This document shows, one piece after another, positions 48,120-56,642 of a stretch of DNA of 64,000 nucleotides; positions within the stretch are counted from its first letter, which is position 1, and every line of letters starts with the position of its first letter. The notes under the pieces were generated by a model. It did not search any database and was not told the DNA's origin. It saw nothing but the letters and a program-made list of their open reading frames with translations. This DNA comes from Halogranum rubrum (GTDB taxonomy: Archaea > Halobacteriota > Halobacteria > Halobacteriales > Haloferacaceae): NCBI RefSeq assembly GCF_900114455.1, contig NZ_FOTC01000006.1:124001-188000 (forward strand), given 5' to 3'. Position numbers and translations under genes: made by a program.

Positions 48120-49820
48120 CTACTGGTCGGTCACTGTCTCTGTGTCCAACTCGCAATTAGAAAGACGGACCCGAAGTTGCTGACCATGTTCGAGGTCTAC
48201 AGGAGGGTCTTCAAGCCGAAGTAGAATCGTCCCATCACCGGCGTCAACAACCTGTGCGGTGAGTTCTTGAGTGGTGACTGCTGACTCGATTCTCCCAAGG
48301 CGCTGGTCAATCGCTGCGAGTGACTGCTCAATAGTCTGTGTCTCTGCTGTCTCAGTGTCTGCAGGCGACTGAGGCTCGGAGGTCGTCTCTGCTGGCACCG
48401 TTGAAGTCTCGTCAGCTGTCGTCTCAGTAGCACCGTTTGACAGCTGCGGATCCGGTCGTGGTGGAATCCGTGCGCGGAGCTGTTCAAGATCTAATCCTTC
48501 CGCAGCGAGGTCGACGTCGTCACACCGAGTCGCTGTGGGCAACGAACATTCGAGTTCGACCGAGCCGTTAGTGAGTAACGATCCGTTCGTCGTCGCTGCT
48601 GCTCGTACTCGGCGAGTGGTCTGGTCTGTCACCCACGGCGGTGGTGTCCAACCGGCGTCGTCCAACAATGTGTAGCAGTCGGTGTTATCAGTCGCCCACA
48701 CGAAACTGGCGTATTTGTCTTTGTACTGATTCGCAGCGGCACCTTGTTGATGTGTGATAACCGTCTGGATGGGCGCAAACGCGTCGACGACGGCGTCGAT
48801 AGTGTCCGACGTGGGGTGGTTGCTGAGTGTGAAGTGGTGGGTTGTGCAGGCGGCGCTCGACAGCGGGTCACTCGCGCCGCTCGTGAGTTGAACGAGCGTT
48901 GCACCGGGGTCATCGCGGATTGCCTCGAAGAGTCGTTGTGAGCTGCCACCGACTGGGACTTCTGGGCCGGCAATCGTGACGCCGCCTGCTGTGAGGGCGT
49001 CGGATGGAGCAGTGAACTCTGGGACGCTGGTGACATTCGGGACAGAGTATCCGAGACTCTCGTAGAGCTTTGCGGCGTGCCCAACGAGGGAAATCGGGAG
49101 TTGGTCGTCCCACTGGTCTGTGAGATGGCCGAGGAGATAGGCGACATGCACCCCAGTCAGGCCACTTGCAGTGGCGAGGACGGTCGAGCCAGCACGTGCT
49201 CGTTCGAGAATCGTCCCAATCGCGTCGGTCAGTGTTGATTCGAACTCCTCGTTCGTTGCCGCCGTCAGGACGAGCGTGTCGACGTCGACGGGGAGGTCAA
49301 GGTCGAAGCCGGGATAGCCAGCCGCCCGTCGTGTCGTAAAGTCACCAGTGACGAGAATCGTTCGTCGCACATCGTCGTCGGCCACTTCGAACAGGAAGCC
49401 TGTCGCACCTGGCGTGTGGCCTGCTGGAACAGGATGGACGCGAAGACCCGGCGCGATCTGCGTCCACGTGGTAATCGGTTCGAGGCGGTCGAGGACCTCT
49501 TCGGTCTGTGTGAGGCCGTGATGCTCACGGCCTGTTTCGAGGACGTCTTCGAGGATGCGAGCCGTATCACCCCCCGTGTAGATCGGTGGGCCGTGATCGA
49601 GATTCGCTCCCAGTGATTGGTAGTGGTCCAGATGCGCGTGCGTCAAACAGATTGCAGTGAGGAACTCCCCAGCATCTTCGTTGAGGAGTGTGGTCGTATC
49701 GACATCCGCTCCAGCATCAACGAGCACACAGACGGTCTGGTCGGCGAGGAGCCCCTCAAACCGAAGGATGAGTGACTCACGACCGGAGCGTGGGTTCGCA
49801 TGCTGAAACTGGATGTTCAT
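48120..49820 (-). CDS. Metallo-beta-lactamase fold protein, beta-CASP-like, with C-terminal extension
   Basis: 566 aa from the ATG at 49820 (M-N-I-Q-F-Q-H). The metal motif is T-H-A-H-L-D-H near residue 60; further ligands are in P-A-G-H-T-P-G-A-T and V-T-G-D-F. A beta-CASP-like middle follows (T-V-L-A-T-A-S-G-L). After about 430 residues there is a Ser/Thr/Glu-rich linker, a short coiled coil (I-D-Q-R-L-G-R-I-E-S-A-V) and a beta domain. It looks like an RNase J or nuclease relative, but a hydrolase on another substrate is possible. Confidence 0.75.
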   Translation of the reverse strand: MNIQFQHANPRSGRESLILRFEGLLADQTVCVLVDAGADVDTTTLLNEDAGEFLTAICLTHAHLDHYQSLGANLDHGPPIYTGGDTARILEDVLETGREHHGLTQTEEVLDRLEPITTWTQIAPGLRVHPVPAGHTPGATGFLFEVADDDVRRTILVTGDFTTRRAAGYPGFDLDLPVDVDTLVLTAATNEEFESTLTDAIGTILERARAGSTVLATASGLTGVHVAYLLGHLTDQWDDQLPISLVGHAAKLYESLGYSVPNVTSVPEFTAPSDALTAGGVTIAGPEVPVGGSSQRLFEAIRDDPGATLVQLTSGASDPLSSAACTTHHFTLSNHPTSDTIDAVVDAFAPIQTVITHQQGAAANQYKDKYASFVWATDNTDCYTLLDDAGWTPPPWVTDQTTRRVRAAATTNGSLLTNGSVELECSLPTATRCDDVDLAAEGLDLEQLRARIPPRPDPQLSNGATETTADETSTVPAETTSEPQSPADTETAETQTIEQSLAAIDQRLGRIESAVTTQELTAQVVDAGDGTILLRLEDPPVDLEHGQQLRVRLSNCELDTETVTDQ

Positions 49821-49993
49821 TCTGGAAAGTCTAGGAATCGATGGGGTAAATATCGTTCCCCTTTCAGAGTATGAAAAGTATCTGATACAGCAACGACACA
49901 CAACGAACGTGCAGCATCTGTCGCTTTCTGACAGTGACACCCGAAAGCCCCCGGACGCTCGGCTTCATCTTCACCCTAAAACCAGCATCGTAG

Positions 49994-50806
49994 TCAGATC
50001 GCCGTTGAGCGACGTTCTACACGCCCATCGGTTACCGCCACGGCGTCCTTTTCTTCCAGTCGTCTCACAATCTCCTGTACGTCCGCTGCAGACCAGTCAA
50101 GCTCCTGTTGCAGGTCAGCTACCGACTTCGGTTCCTCAATTGCGTGCAGTACTTCGAGCTCCTCGTAGACGCGCTCAGTGATCTCCGCTACGGGGTCGTG
50201 CAACGGTGTCGTCACGTTGTGTTGTTCGGTGAGATCGGTCAACGCTTCGTTGACGTACGTCACGAACAGCTCTTGCTCCAAGAGTTCGACCTGCGTCTCG
50301 AGTTCCGCTTCGACGACGTCGAACTCGAGGCCGGTCTGCATCAACGAGAACATATCCTCGATGTCGTCCACCCGACCAGCGACCGCTTTGAACAGGAAGA
50401 TGTCCTCTGGACTCACAAGCTCAACCGCGAGATTCCCCGGGTCGAGATAGCGTTCGCTCCGCTCACGAATGCCTGGAGACAGAATCAGCTTACCGATCAC
50501 TTGCTGGTTGAAAACGTCGATACGACACCCATCATCGTTCTCAAGGATTCGCTGGGCACCGAGTTCTTCGTACTCTTCGTCCGGTTCCTGGACGATATCG
50601 TATCCCAGCTCGAGAAGCACCGCTTGTAACTGACTCAGGTCGTCGCCGGAGGAGACGATAAGGTCGATGTCTTTGGTTGTCTCTTTGAGTCCGCGAAACG
50701 CCATCGACCCACCGCCAATCAAGAAGACAGTCAGTGGGTTGTTCAGCTGCTGGCCAATGCGCTCGAGCTCTGAGCGAATGTATGCGCTATCGAATCGCGC
50801 CCTCAT
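49994..50806 (-). CDS. Nucleotidyltransferase of an AbiE-like pair
   Basis: 270 aa. F-L-I-G-G-G-S-M-A-F-R-G and T-K-D-I-D-L-I-V form the nucleotidyltransferase site (G-G-x-S and D-x-D) as in AbiEii/DUF6036 proteins. S-P-E-D-I-F-L-F-K follows. The last 70 residues form a winged helix (V-A-D-L-Q-Q-E-L-D-W-S-A-A-D-V-Q-E-I-V). It overlaps the upstream regulator gene by 4 bases. In AbiE systems the regulator represses the operon and the nucleotidyltransferase is the toxin. Confidence 0.75.
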   Translation of the reverse strand: MRARFDSAYIRSELERIGQQLNNPLTVFLIGGGSMAFRGLKETTKDIDLIVSSGDDLSQLQAVLLELGYDIVQEPDEEYEELGAQRILENDDGCRIDVFNQQVIGKLILSPGIRERSERYLDPGNLAVELVSPEDIFLFKAVAGRVDDIEDMFSLMQTGLEFDVVEAELETQVELLEQELFVTYVNEALTDLTEQHNVTTPLHDPVAEITERVYEELEVLHAIEEPKSVADLQQELDWSAADVQEIVRRLEEKDAVAVTDGRVERRSTAI

Positions 50807-51726
50807 AGCGTCACCTCGTACTCCTCAGCCAGTTCCTGGAAGTCTTCCCACTCGGGAAGTCGGGACGTCCGCTGGGCACCGCTGGTGTCGAGATAGGTGC
50901 AGAGGGCGTCGACGATGTCGTCGACGCCGTACTTGGTAGCTTGGGCTCGGAGTTCGTCGCGGTCGATGTCGACGTGACTGAGCAAGAGCAGGCAGTATGA
51001 CTGAGTCCGTGCGCCCGAATCGATCACGAGCATGTGACAGCACAACATCTCCGGCGAGAGCTCACTCGTCGCCTCCGAATAGAGGTAGTGTCTGCGGTCA
51101 CGTGCCAACAGCGGGAGGCCGTATCGCTGGAACTGGTCTGGACCTGTCGGAATGAAGTGTTCGTCGGCGATCTCAGTCGGCGCTTGGACAAGGAACTCGT
51201 CGAGAGACTCCCACAGAATCGTGTAGGTGTCGGTCTGTTCTTCGACAGTCTGGCGGTGGACCTGATGGGCAAGCTCACGAGCGAATGTACTCAGCTGTTC
51301 GAAGCCGTCATTCAGTGCGTACGCACCGTTGTCGGTTTGGTAGACGAGTCCGCGATGCTGAAGCGGGGCAAGCGTACGGTGGGCGGTACTTCTGTGGACG
51401 TCGGCGTGGCGTGCAAGCTCTGTCGCTGTCCGTGGGGTATCGAGGAAGTAGCAAACCCTGAGGGCTGCCCCTGACAATAGCTCCGGCCAGTCGATGTGTG
51501 AATACTGCTGCGTGAGGTCCGTGAGTAACTCGAGTGCCTTGGCGTCCGACAGTCGAATCTGCTTAGTCTTCCCTTGTCGACGTGTCTCGACGAGGCCAGT
51601 TGTTTCGAGCCGCTCGACGAGTTCTGAGGTGTAGCTGAGACTCCGATCAAGACTGGTTGCGAGTTCAGAGACCGTCTGCTCACCGTGGAGGGCTGTAAGG
51701 GCGCGAATCTCACCTTCTGTGAGCAT
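50803..51726 (-). CDS. Tandem winged-helix regulator of the AbiE-like pair
   Basis: 307 aa from the ATG at 51726 (M-L-T-E-G-E-I-R-A-L). Two winged helices: the first with Q-T-V-S-E-L-A-T-S-L-D-R-S-L-S-Y-T-S and the second with T-A-T-E-L-A-R-H-A-D-V-H-R-S-T-A-H-R. The C-terminal 130 residues are a separate domain (H-Y-L-Y-S-E-A-T-S-E-L). Gene order, overlap and domain content match an AbiEi-like antitoxin with its toxin downstream. Confidence 0.75.
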   Translation of the reverse strand: MLTEGEIRALTALHGEQTVSELATSLDRSLSYTSELVERLETTGLVETRRQGKTKQIRLSDAKALELLTDLTQQYSHIDWPELLSGAALRVCYFLDTPRTATELARHADVHRSTAHRTLAPLQHRGLVYQTDNGAYALNDGFEQLSTFARELAHQVHRQTVEEQTDTYTILWESLDEFLVQAPTEIADEHFIPTGPDQFQRYGLPLLARDRRHYLYSEATSELSPEMLCCHMLVIDSGARTQSYCLLLLSHVDIDRDELRAQATKYGVDDIVDALCTYLDTSGAQRTSRLPEWEDFQELAEEYEVTL

Positions 51727-52443
51727 ACTGTTGCATACTAGCGAACCAATATATAAATCACTTCGGTATTTTGCAACACAGACCTGACTCCGTCGACGAC
51801 GTGGGCATAACAGATGAAAGCCCTCGGCCACTCGGCATCCCGCGACCACGCGAGACTGCGTCTCGCTTGCTCCCGTTCGCTTCACTCACGGGAACCCCGC
51901 TGCGCGCCTCGTTTCACTCAGTGCTTGCGGAGTCGGGGGACGTTCACGGCGCTTGGCGCCGTGTGCTCGGGAGACGTCGTCTCCCGGTGACCGAGGCGGT
52001 CTCGCCCTTTCGGAGTCCACCAGGATAACGGTTGATTCACCAGGCGTCAAACCCGGTTGGACGAGTATTTCGTTATGGCACGCCCCGCTCGCCGCTTCCG
52101 CCTTCCGGTGAGCAAGCTCACCGACGTCTCGTTCGCTTCGCTCACGGGACCTCCGCGTCGCTCGCGACTGACCATTCCGGGACTGCCTGCCTGCAGTAGC
52201 GGGCGGGCTGCCGGGCTAAAATGAATGTGCCCTCGACGCCAGCAGGTAACCGCGAGGGGTTGCGCTGCGTGGCTGCTCACCCCCACGCTTACTCTGCTGG
52301 ACGCTTGCTCCGGGCGGGTCGCCGCGCGGTGCTGGTTGTATCGCCTGCCGTAGGCGCTCTCGCTCGCGCCCAAGGGGCGCTCACGAAGGCGCGAGCGAGA
52401 GCGCGTAGACGGGTCTGTCGGGTGACGGTGTGAGAAGTCCGCG
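51727..52443. other. GC-rich non-coding region with inverted repeats
   Basis: No convincing gene on either strand. The sequence is rich in CGCTCGC-like words and has short inverted repeats such as GGAGACGTCGTCTCCC near 51970. It includes the 17-bp inverted repeat listed separately. It separates the AbiE-like pair from an OB-fold replication-type protein and could be a plasmid maintenance region. Confidence 0.45.
52354..52404. repeat. Perfect 17-bp inverted repeat
   Basis: GCGCTCTCGCTCGCGCC at 52354-52370 and its exact complement at 52388-52404, with a 17-base loop. It lies 40-90 bases upstream of the OB-fold protein frame. As DNA it could be a cruciform or protein site; as RNA a very stable hairpin. 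Confidence 0.6.
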
Positions 52444-53391
52444 ATGTTGGTGCATCGCGGTGTCGGGCGCGTGAGCGCCTTCAGGTATACTGCAATATCG
52501 AGTAAGAACTCAACCAGTAATGTAGTTTCGGTCGATGAACAGGCATTCGAAAACGCGGACGAGGCGGAAATCGACGAGGACGGCTTCGAGATTGTCGATG
52601 AGACGCCGGAATTCAGAGCGACGGTGCAGATGGAAGTGCAAGCGAAGGTGGATGCGAACCACCCGGACGGAATCGTCGACACGAGTGACGAGCGCATCTA
52701 CGGGGCAACCCTCGAACAAGAAGAGCGCATTCGGGGTCGCGAGGAAGAGCTAGAGCGCATCAGTGCCAGAGCGACGTTTGGAACGCAGGACGGTCGGGAG
52801 AAGCGGTCGCGAGACGTGGCGGCGACACGGAGTGTAGAGCGACGGACGAAGTTCCAGAAGCGAGCGGCGAGTGTGGATGTGTGGGCCGACCCAGAGCGAG
52901 CTGATCCACGTGAAGAGCTGACTCAGGACCAGTTGGCGGCGGTGAACACACAGGCGGTGCGATTGAGTGAGAAGCTCGATGGCTGGTCGCGAGCGGCGAT
53001 TGGGCGGCGACTCGGTGAGGCCGTGGCCGGTGGGAAGGACATGATGAGCGCGGTCGTCAGCGTGTTCGAGGAGTTGCAGACGGCGCCGGGACAGGTGGTT
53101 CCCATCGGGAAGCTCGAAGATGTGAATCGCAAAGAGGTGCGTATTGCGGGGCGTGTCGAGACGCTGTGGGTGCCCTCACATCCAAGTATCGCTCAAGTGG
53201 GTCTCATCGCGGACGATAGTGGACGAACCAGAGTGACGGTCTGGAAGGCGTCGAATGCACCCCTGATGGACGAGGGCGAGCAGGTGCGCATCGATGGCGC
53301 GGCGCGGAACTGGTACGAAGGACGCGTTTCATTGGCCGTCACCGGGTGGTCGAGTCTCACCTTCCCTGAGCGCGGTCGGTGGTGGGAATAG
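52444..53391 (+). CDS. OB-fold single-strand DNA-binding protein of haloarchaeal plasmids
   Basis: The frame gives 315 aa from 52444. Relatives known to me begin close to S-N-V-V-S-x-D-E-Q-A-F-E, here at about residue 25 and preceded by ACC instead of a start codon, so the true start is uncertain. The middle contains V-D-A-N-H-P-D-G-I-V-D-T-S-D-E-R and a helical section. The last 90 residues are an OB fold (V-R-I-A-G-R-V-E-T-L-W, L-I-A-D-D-S-G-R-T-R-V-T-V-W-K), as in RPA-like proteins. Probably acts in replication or repair of the element. Confidence 0.75.
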   Translation: MLVHRGVGRVSAFRYTAISSKNSTSNVVSVDEQAFENADEAEIDEDGFEIVDETPEFRATVQMEVQAKVDANHPDGIVDTSDERIYGATLEQEERIRGREEELERISARATFGTQDGREKRSRDVAATRSVERRTKFQKRAASVDVWADPERADPREELTQDQLAAVNTQAVRLSEKLDGWSRAAIGRRLGEAVAGGKDMMSAVVSVFEELQTAPGQVVPIGKLEDVNRKEVRIAGRVETLWVPSHPSIAQVGLIADDSGRTRVTVWKASNAPLMDEGEQVRIDGAARNWYEGRVSLAVTGWSSLTFPERGRWWE

Positions 53392-53559
53392 CTGGACGAC
53401 GTCGCCTTCTTTTTTTGCTATGTGCCCGTTCGCCCACTTCCCGCCGCCCCACCCAACCGCCACGTTCCGGGCGGCTCACCAGCCGCCGGGCTTTCGCTAT
53501 CATTTGGTGGTGATTCGCTCCGTGTGGGCGATCTTGAACGGTTCTCGAGTGATGATAGG

Positions 53560-53600
53560 TTTCTGAGGCCGTGCTGAACTTAGGGCGCAAGTTGGTCACT
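53560..53600. repeat. Dispersed repeat copy 5 (partial)
   Basis: GAGGCCGTGCTGAACTTAGG then GCGCAAGTTGGTCAC, the reverse orientation of copies 1-4. It overlaps the 3' end of the small membrane gene at 53596. Confidence 0.55.
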
Positions 53601-53799
53601 TATCCGCAGACTGGGTGGTATGACGGTTGTACAACCACCATGGAATGTCGAGCACCATTGCGAAGGCAACTGCTGCACCAAGCCCCACCAGAACCTCATC
53701 AGTAACTCGGAACGCAAGAAAGACCGCAGTGCCGCTTATGACGACTCTTATGATCCGACTCAGATTCCAATCGAGGAGGGCAGACTGAAGCGTGGACAT
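53596..53799 (-). CDS. Small two-span membrane protein
   Basis: 67 aa: a polar start (M-S-T-L-Q-S-A-L-L-D-W), then two hydrophobic stretches around V-V-I-S-G-T-A-V-F-L-A-F and L-V-G-L-G-A-A-V-A-F-A-M-V-L. Ends with a short charged tail. Repeat copies 5 and 6 border it. Function unknown. Confidence 0.5.
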   Translation of the reverse strand: MSTLQSALLDWNLSRIIRVVISGTAVFLAFRVTDEVLVGLGAAVAFAMVLDIPWWLYNRHTTQSADK

Positions 53800-53849
53800 T
53801 ACTTACTCAGTCGGAAGTTGCGAACATATGTGTTCTGGAAGTCTGGGTT

Positions 53850-53955
53850 CGATATGATGAACTCACTCTCTGTGTGTTGCACGCACTCTCTGACAGGGTT
53901 CGGGGAGGTTTCTGTGGTCATGCTGAACTCAGCGCGCATAGTCAGCATTTGATCT
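53850..53955. repeat. Dispersed repeat copy 6
   Basis: Long copy in reverse orientation: ATGATGAACTCACTCTCTGT, GTTGCACGCACTCTCTGACA, G-G-G-G-A-G-G-T-T-T-C-T-G-T-G-G and ATGCTGAACTCAGCGCGCAT. Lies between the divergent small membrane genes. Confidence 0.65.
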
Positions 53956-54003
53956 TCTAGTGCCTGACTCAACCTTTTTGTGTTCATAATTTGTCTTGAT
54001 GAC

Positions 54004-54372
54004 ATGGTCGATTACAAATCCCTATCCGCCGGTGTCATCGTGGGGGGAGTGATAGCCTGGGTCCACTCTATTGATGGTTCATGGAACCCACAACTGCTGC
54101 TTTCTCTTGGTCTCATCTGGGCTCTTGCTGGCTGGTTACTCACTCGAAATCGTTCCGCTCTGAAGGACAGTGATCTCTTCCCACAGATTCTACTCCCTCT
54201 TTTGCTGGTATTCCCTCTCTATAGTATCCATCCTCAACTTCAACTTGGAGGGCATCGACTCACACTTGTGCAGCTCGCGATGGGTATCGCAGCTGTAGGA
54301 ATTGGACTTGGAGCAGAGATGAGCAAATCAACCGACGAGGAGCGACCTCAAACAGGAACTCCCGCTGATTGA
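54004..54372 (+). CDS. Small multi-span membrane protein
   Basis: 122 aa from the ATG at 54004 (M-V-D-Y-K-S-L). Four spans, the third with I-L-L-P-L-L-L-V-F-P-L-Y and the fourth with A-M-G-I-A-A-V-G-I-G-L-G; acidic C-terminal tail. An ATG 24 bases upstream is less likely. Its stop is followed 36 bases later by repeat copy 7. No family recognised. Confidence 0.55.
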   Translation: MVDYKSLSAGVIVGGVIAWVHSIDGSWNPQLLLSLGLIWALAGWLLTRNRSALKDSDLFPQILLPLLLVFPLYSIHPQLQLGGHRLTLVQLAMGIAAVGIGLGAEMSKSTDEERPQTGTPAD

Positions 54373-54407
54373 CTACTGACAGACACATCCTCGTATGTGT
54401 CACGGCG

Positions 54408-54469
54408 ATTCTGACAGTGTTCAGTGAGGTTGCTGTGGCCGTGCTGAATAGAGCGTGAATCGGTCACAC
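54408..54469. repeat. Dispersed repeat copy 7
   Basis: TCTGACAGTGTTCAGTGAGG, T-T-G-C-T-G-T-G-G-C-C and GTGCTGAATAGAGCGTGAAT. It lies between the convergent small membrane genes ending at 54372 and 54464. Confidence 0.65.
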
Positions 54470-54745
54470 TATGGAAAGAACGGTTCCGAGGAGACTTACA
54501 CAAGCGGCACCAACTACCGTAAATAGAGCGGTGGCAGAGACGTTGAACTCATCAGGGTTAGTTCGCAGTGATTCGTAGCCAGCACCGATAATCATCCCAC
54601 TTCCACCGATTCCCATAAGCAATGTCGAAATACTGTAATTGCCAGAAATGATTGGCTGCGCTGCTGGGAACCCAACAGAGAGTCCAACCACTGCAAGGGC
54701 GCTGTTGTAGATATACAACCGTTCCATAGAGATCTTATCAATCAT
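54464..54745 (-). CDS. Small three-span membrane protein
   Basis: 93 aa (M-I-D-K-I-S-M-E-R-L; the second Met is an alternative). Spans around A-L-A-V-V-G-L-S-V-G-F, L-L-M-G-I-G-G-S-G-M-I-I-G-A-G and A-L-F-T-V-V-G-A-A-C-V-S-L-L-G. Repeat copy 7 touches its stop codon. Function unknown. Confidence 0.5.
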   Translation of the reverse strand: MIDKISMERLYIYNSALAVVGLSVGFPAAQPIISGNYSISTLLMGIGGSGMIIGAGYESLRTNPDEFNVSATALFTVVGAACVSLLGTVLSIV

Positions 54746-54849
54746 CGTTTACTAATTTCTGAGGGAGCGATGCACTTCCGTTCGTAAACTGCCAAAGAGA
54801 CTGATTTCACACCACATTACACACACTGTGTGACGGTCTTTTCCATCTC

Positions 54850-55980
54850 CTAGCTTCGGAGTGCCTCCACGGGCTGTTCGTTTGCAGCCTTCCACGCGGG
54901 ATAGAGTCCGCTTCCGATGCTCGTCACGATTCCAAAGACGAACGCGATAACGAGGACGCCGAGGTTTCGCGGGTGGAAGGTCAACATGGCGTCGTCCACC
55001 AAGTAGTAGTTCACACCGAGTGAGACGACGATACTGACGACAGCGCCGACGAGACCACCGATAACGCCCAGGAGCATCGACTCGGACAGGAGAATCTTCA
55101 GAATATCTCGCCTCTGAAACCCGACTGCACGGAGAACACCGATCTCCTGACGACGTTCAATCGTACTCATCAGCATGACGTTGAGGATACTGACGCCGGC
55201 GACGATGAGCGAAATCGACCCGATCGCGGTGAGGAACCCGCGCAGAATGTCGAAGAAACCGGAGATGAGTCCCGAGAGCAGGTCCGGGTTTGGAACCTGT
55301 ACGCGTTCCTCTCGGACGTTCAGTCGCTCGCGAATCGTCGTCGCCGTCTCGTTCGCGGTCTGTGTCTCAGGAGGAATGACGATGACAGAGGAGTACCCAT
55401 CCGCTTCGACGGTCTGTATCGGTACGTAGAGGTTTGCGGAGAATCCCCCACCGTCGACGACTGCTCGAACACGCGTACTGCGGCCGTCGATTTCGACTCG
55501 CTCGCCGACCTCAACCTCAAGCGTCTCTGCAATGAGCGAGTCTACGAGCACACCCGATTGGAACGATGCTGGTACCTGTCCTTCACTCGCTTCTAGATAC
55601 GCATCCGGTCGTTCAACCCCCACCACCGACGCTCGTTCTAGCGAGTTATCCCGTCCGGCCGACACTGGCACTTGTATCTGCTTCTGTGGTATGACCGTCG
55701 CTCCCGGGACCGCCCGTCCCACGTCTTGCACGTCGCGCTCCGAGAGGCGGCCGTCACGCGCAGCAGGACCGGGATTGACTGACACTTGCGAGTTCGTCTC
55801 GCTCGTCACGTCCTCAGCATTCACTTGGAGAGACGTCGCAAACATGCCTAACGAGGCGATTGCGACGACGCCGATGACGATTCCCAGTGCGGCCAGTCCC
55901 GATCGGAGTGGAGTCCGCGTCAGGTTTCGTCGTGCCAGTTTGAACGATGGAAACCGCTCGTCGAGAAAACCGAAGTTCAA
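54850..55980 (-). CDS. MacB/FtsX-type ABC permease
   Basis: 376 aa. One N-terminal span (L-A-A-L-G-I-V-I-G-V-V-A-I-A-S-L), a large extracytoplasmic domain of about 190 residues and three C-terminal spans, with the cytoplasmic signature R-R-Q-E-I-G-V-L-R-A-V-G between them. This is the fold of MacB permeases, which work by mechanotransmission. It overlaps the ATPase gene by 4 bases and is the last gene of a four-gene operon. Confidence 0.88.
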   Translation of the reverse strand: MNFGFLDERFPSFKLARRNLTRTPLRSGLAALGIVIGVVAIASLGMFATSLQVNAEDVTSETNSQVSVNPGPAARDGRLSERDVQDVGRAVPGATVIPQKQIQVPVSAGRDNSLERASVVGVERPDAYLEASEGQVPASFQSGVLVDSLIAETLEVEVGERVEIDGRSTRVRAVVDGGGFSANLYVPIQTVEADGYSSVIVIPPETQTANETATTIRERLNVREERVQVPNPDLLSGLISGFFDILRGFLTAIGSISLIVAGVSILNVMLMSTIERRQEIGVLRAVGFQRRDILKILLSESMLLGVIGGLVGAVVSIVVSLGVNYYLVDDAMLTFHPRNLGVLVIAFVFGIVTSIGSGLYPAWKAANEQPVEALRS

Positions 55981-56642
55981 GACGTGAGCCTCCCGTCACG
56001 GAGTTCGATTGTCCGATCAGTGTACTCTGTCACCTGTGGGTCGTGCGTCACCGCGATTATTGCGACGTTCTCGTCTCGTGCGATACGCGTAAACTCGTCC
56101 AGAACTTGTTCACTTGTTTCGCTGTCGAGGTTTCCCGTCGGTTCGTCGGCGAGGAGGATTCGCGGTGAGTTGATGAGCGACCGGGCGATAGCCACGCGTT
56201 GTTTCTGGCCACCCGATAGTTGGTCCGGGTGGTGTTTGAGTCGGTTCCCGAGGCCAACCCGTTCGAGAAGCATCGTCGCCCGACTACGGATGGTTTCGTC
56301 TATCTCGTATATCGCCGGAAGCTCGACGTTCTCTTTGGCAGAGAGCGTCGGGATGAGAAAGAAGTCCTGAAAGATGAACCCGATCGTCTGCTTGCGAACG
56401 GTCGTCCGCCGACGATCCGTGAGCTCTGTAACGTCTTGTCCATCCAGCGAGACTGATCCCGTCGTCGGCTGGTCGAGGAGGCCGATGATGTTCAGGAACG
56501 TACTCTTCCCGCTTCCGCTGGGTCCCATGATGGAGACGAACTCACCGCGAGCGAGACTGAAGTCGATTCCCTTGAGAGCGAGAAACGTCTCCTCGCCCGT
56601 CTGGTACTCTTTCGTGACGTTCGTGACCTCAATCGCCGTCAT
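55977..56642 (-). CDS. MacB/LolD-type ABC ATPase
   Basis: 221 aa. Walker A G-P-S-G-S-G-K-S-T (about 41-49), the insert F-I-F-Q-D-F-F-L-I-P-T-L-S-A, signature L-S-G-G-Q-K-Q-R-V-A-I-A-R-S, Walker B I-L-L-A-D-E-P-T-G-N-L-D and switch T-H-D-P. All intact. Overlaps both neighbours (4 bases with the permease, 14 bases with the CARDB gene). Confidence 0.92.
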   Translation of the reverse strand: MTAIEVTNVTKEYQTGEETFLALKGIDFSLARGEFVSIMGPSGSGKSTFLNIIGLLDQPTTGSVSLDGQDVTELTDRRRTTVRKQTIGFIFQDFFLIPTLSAKENVELPAIYEIDETIRSRATMLLERVGLGNRLKHHPDQLSGGQKQRVAIARSLINSPRILLADEPTGNLDSETSEQVLDEFTRIARDENVAIIAVTHDPQVTEYTDRTIELRDGRLTS

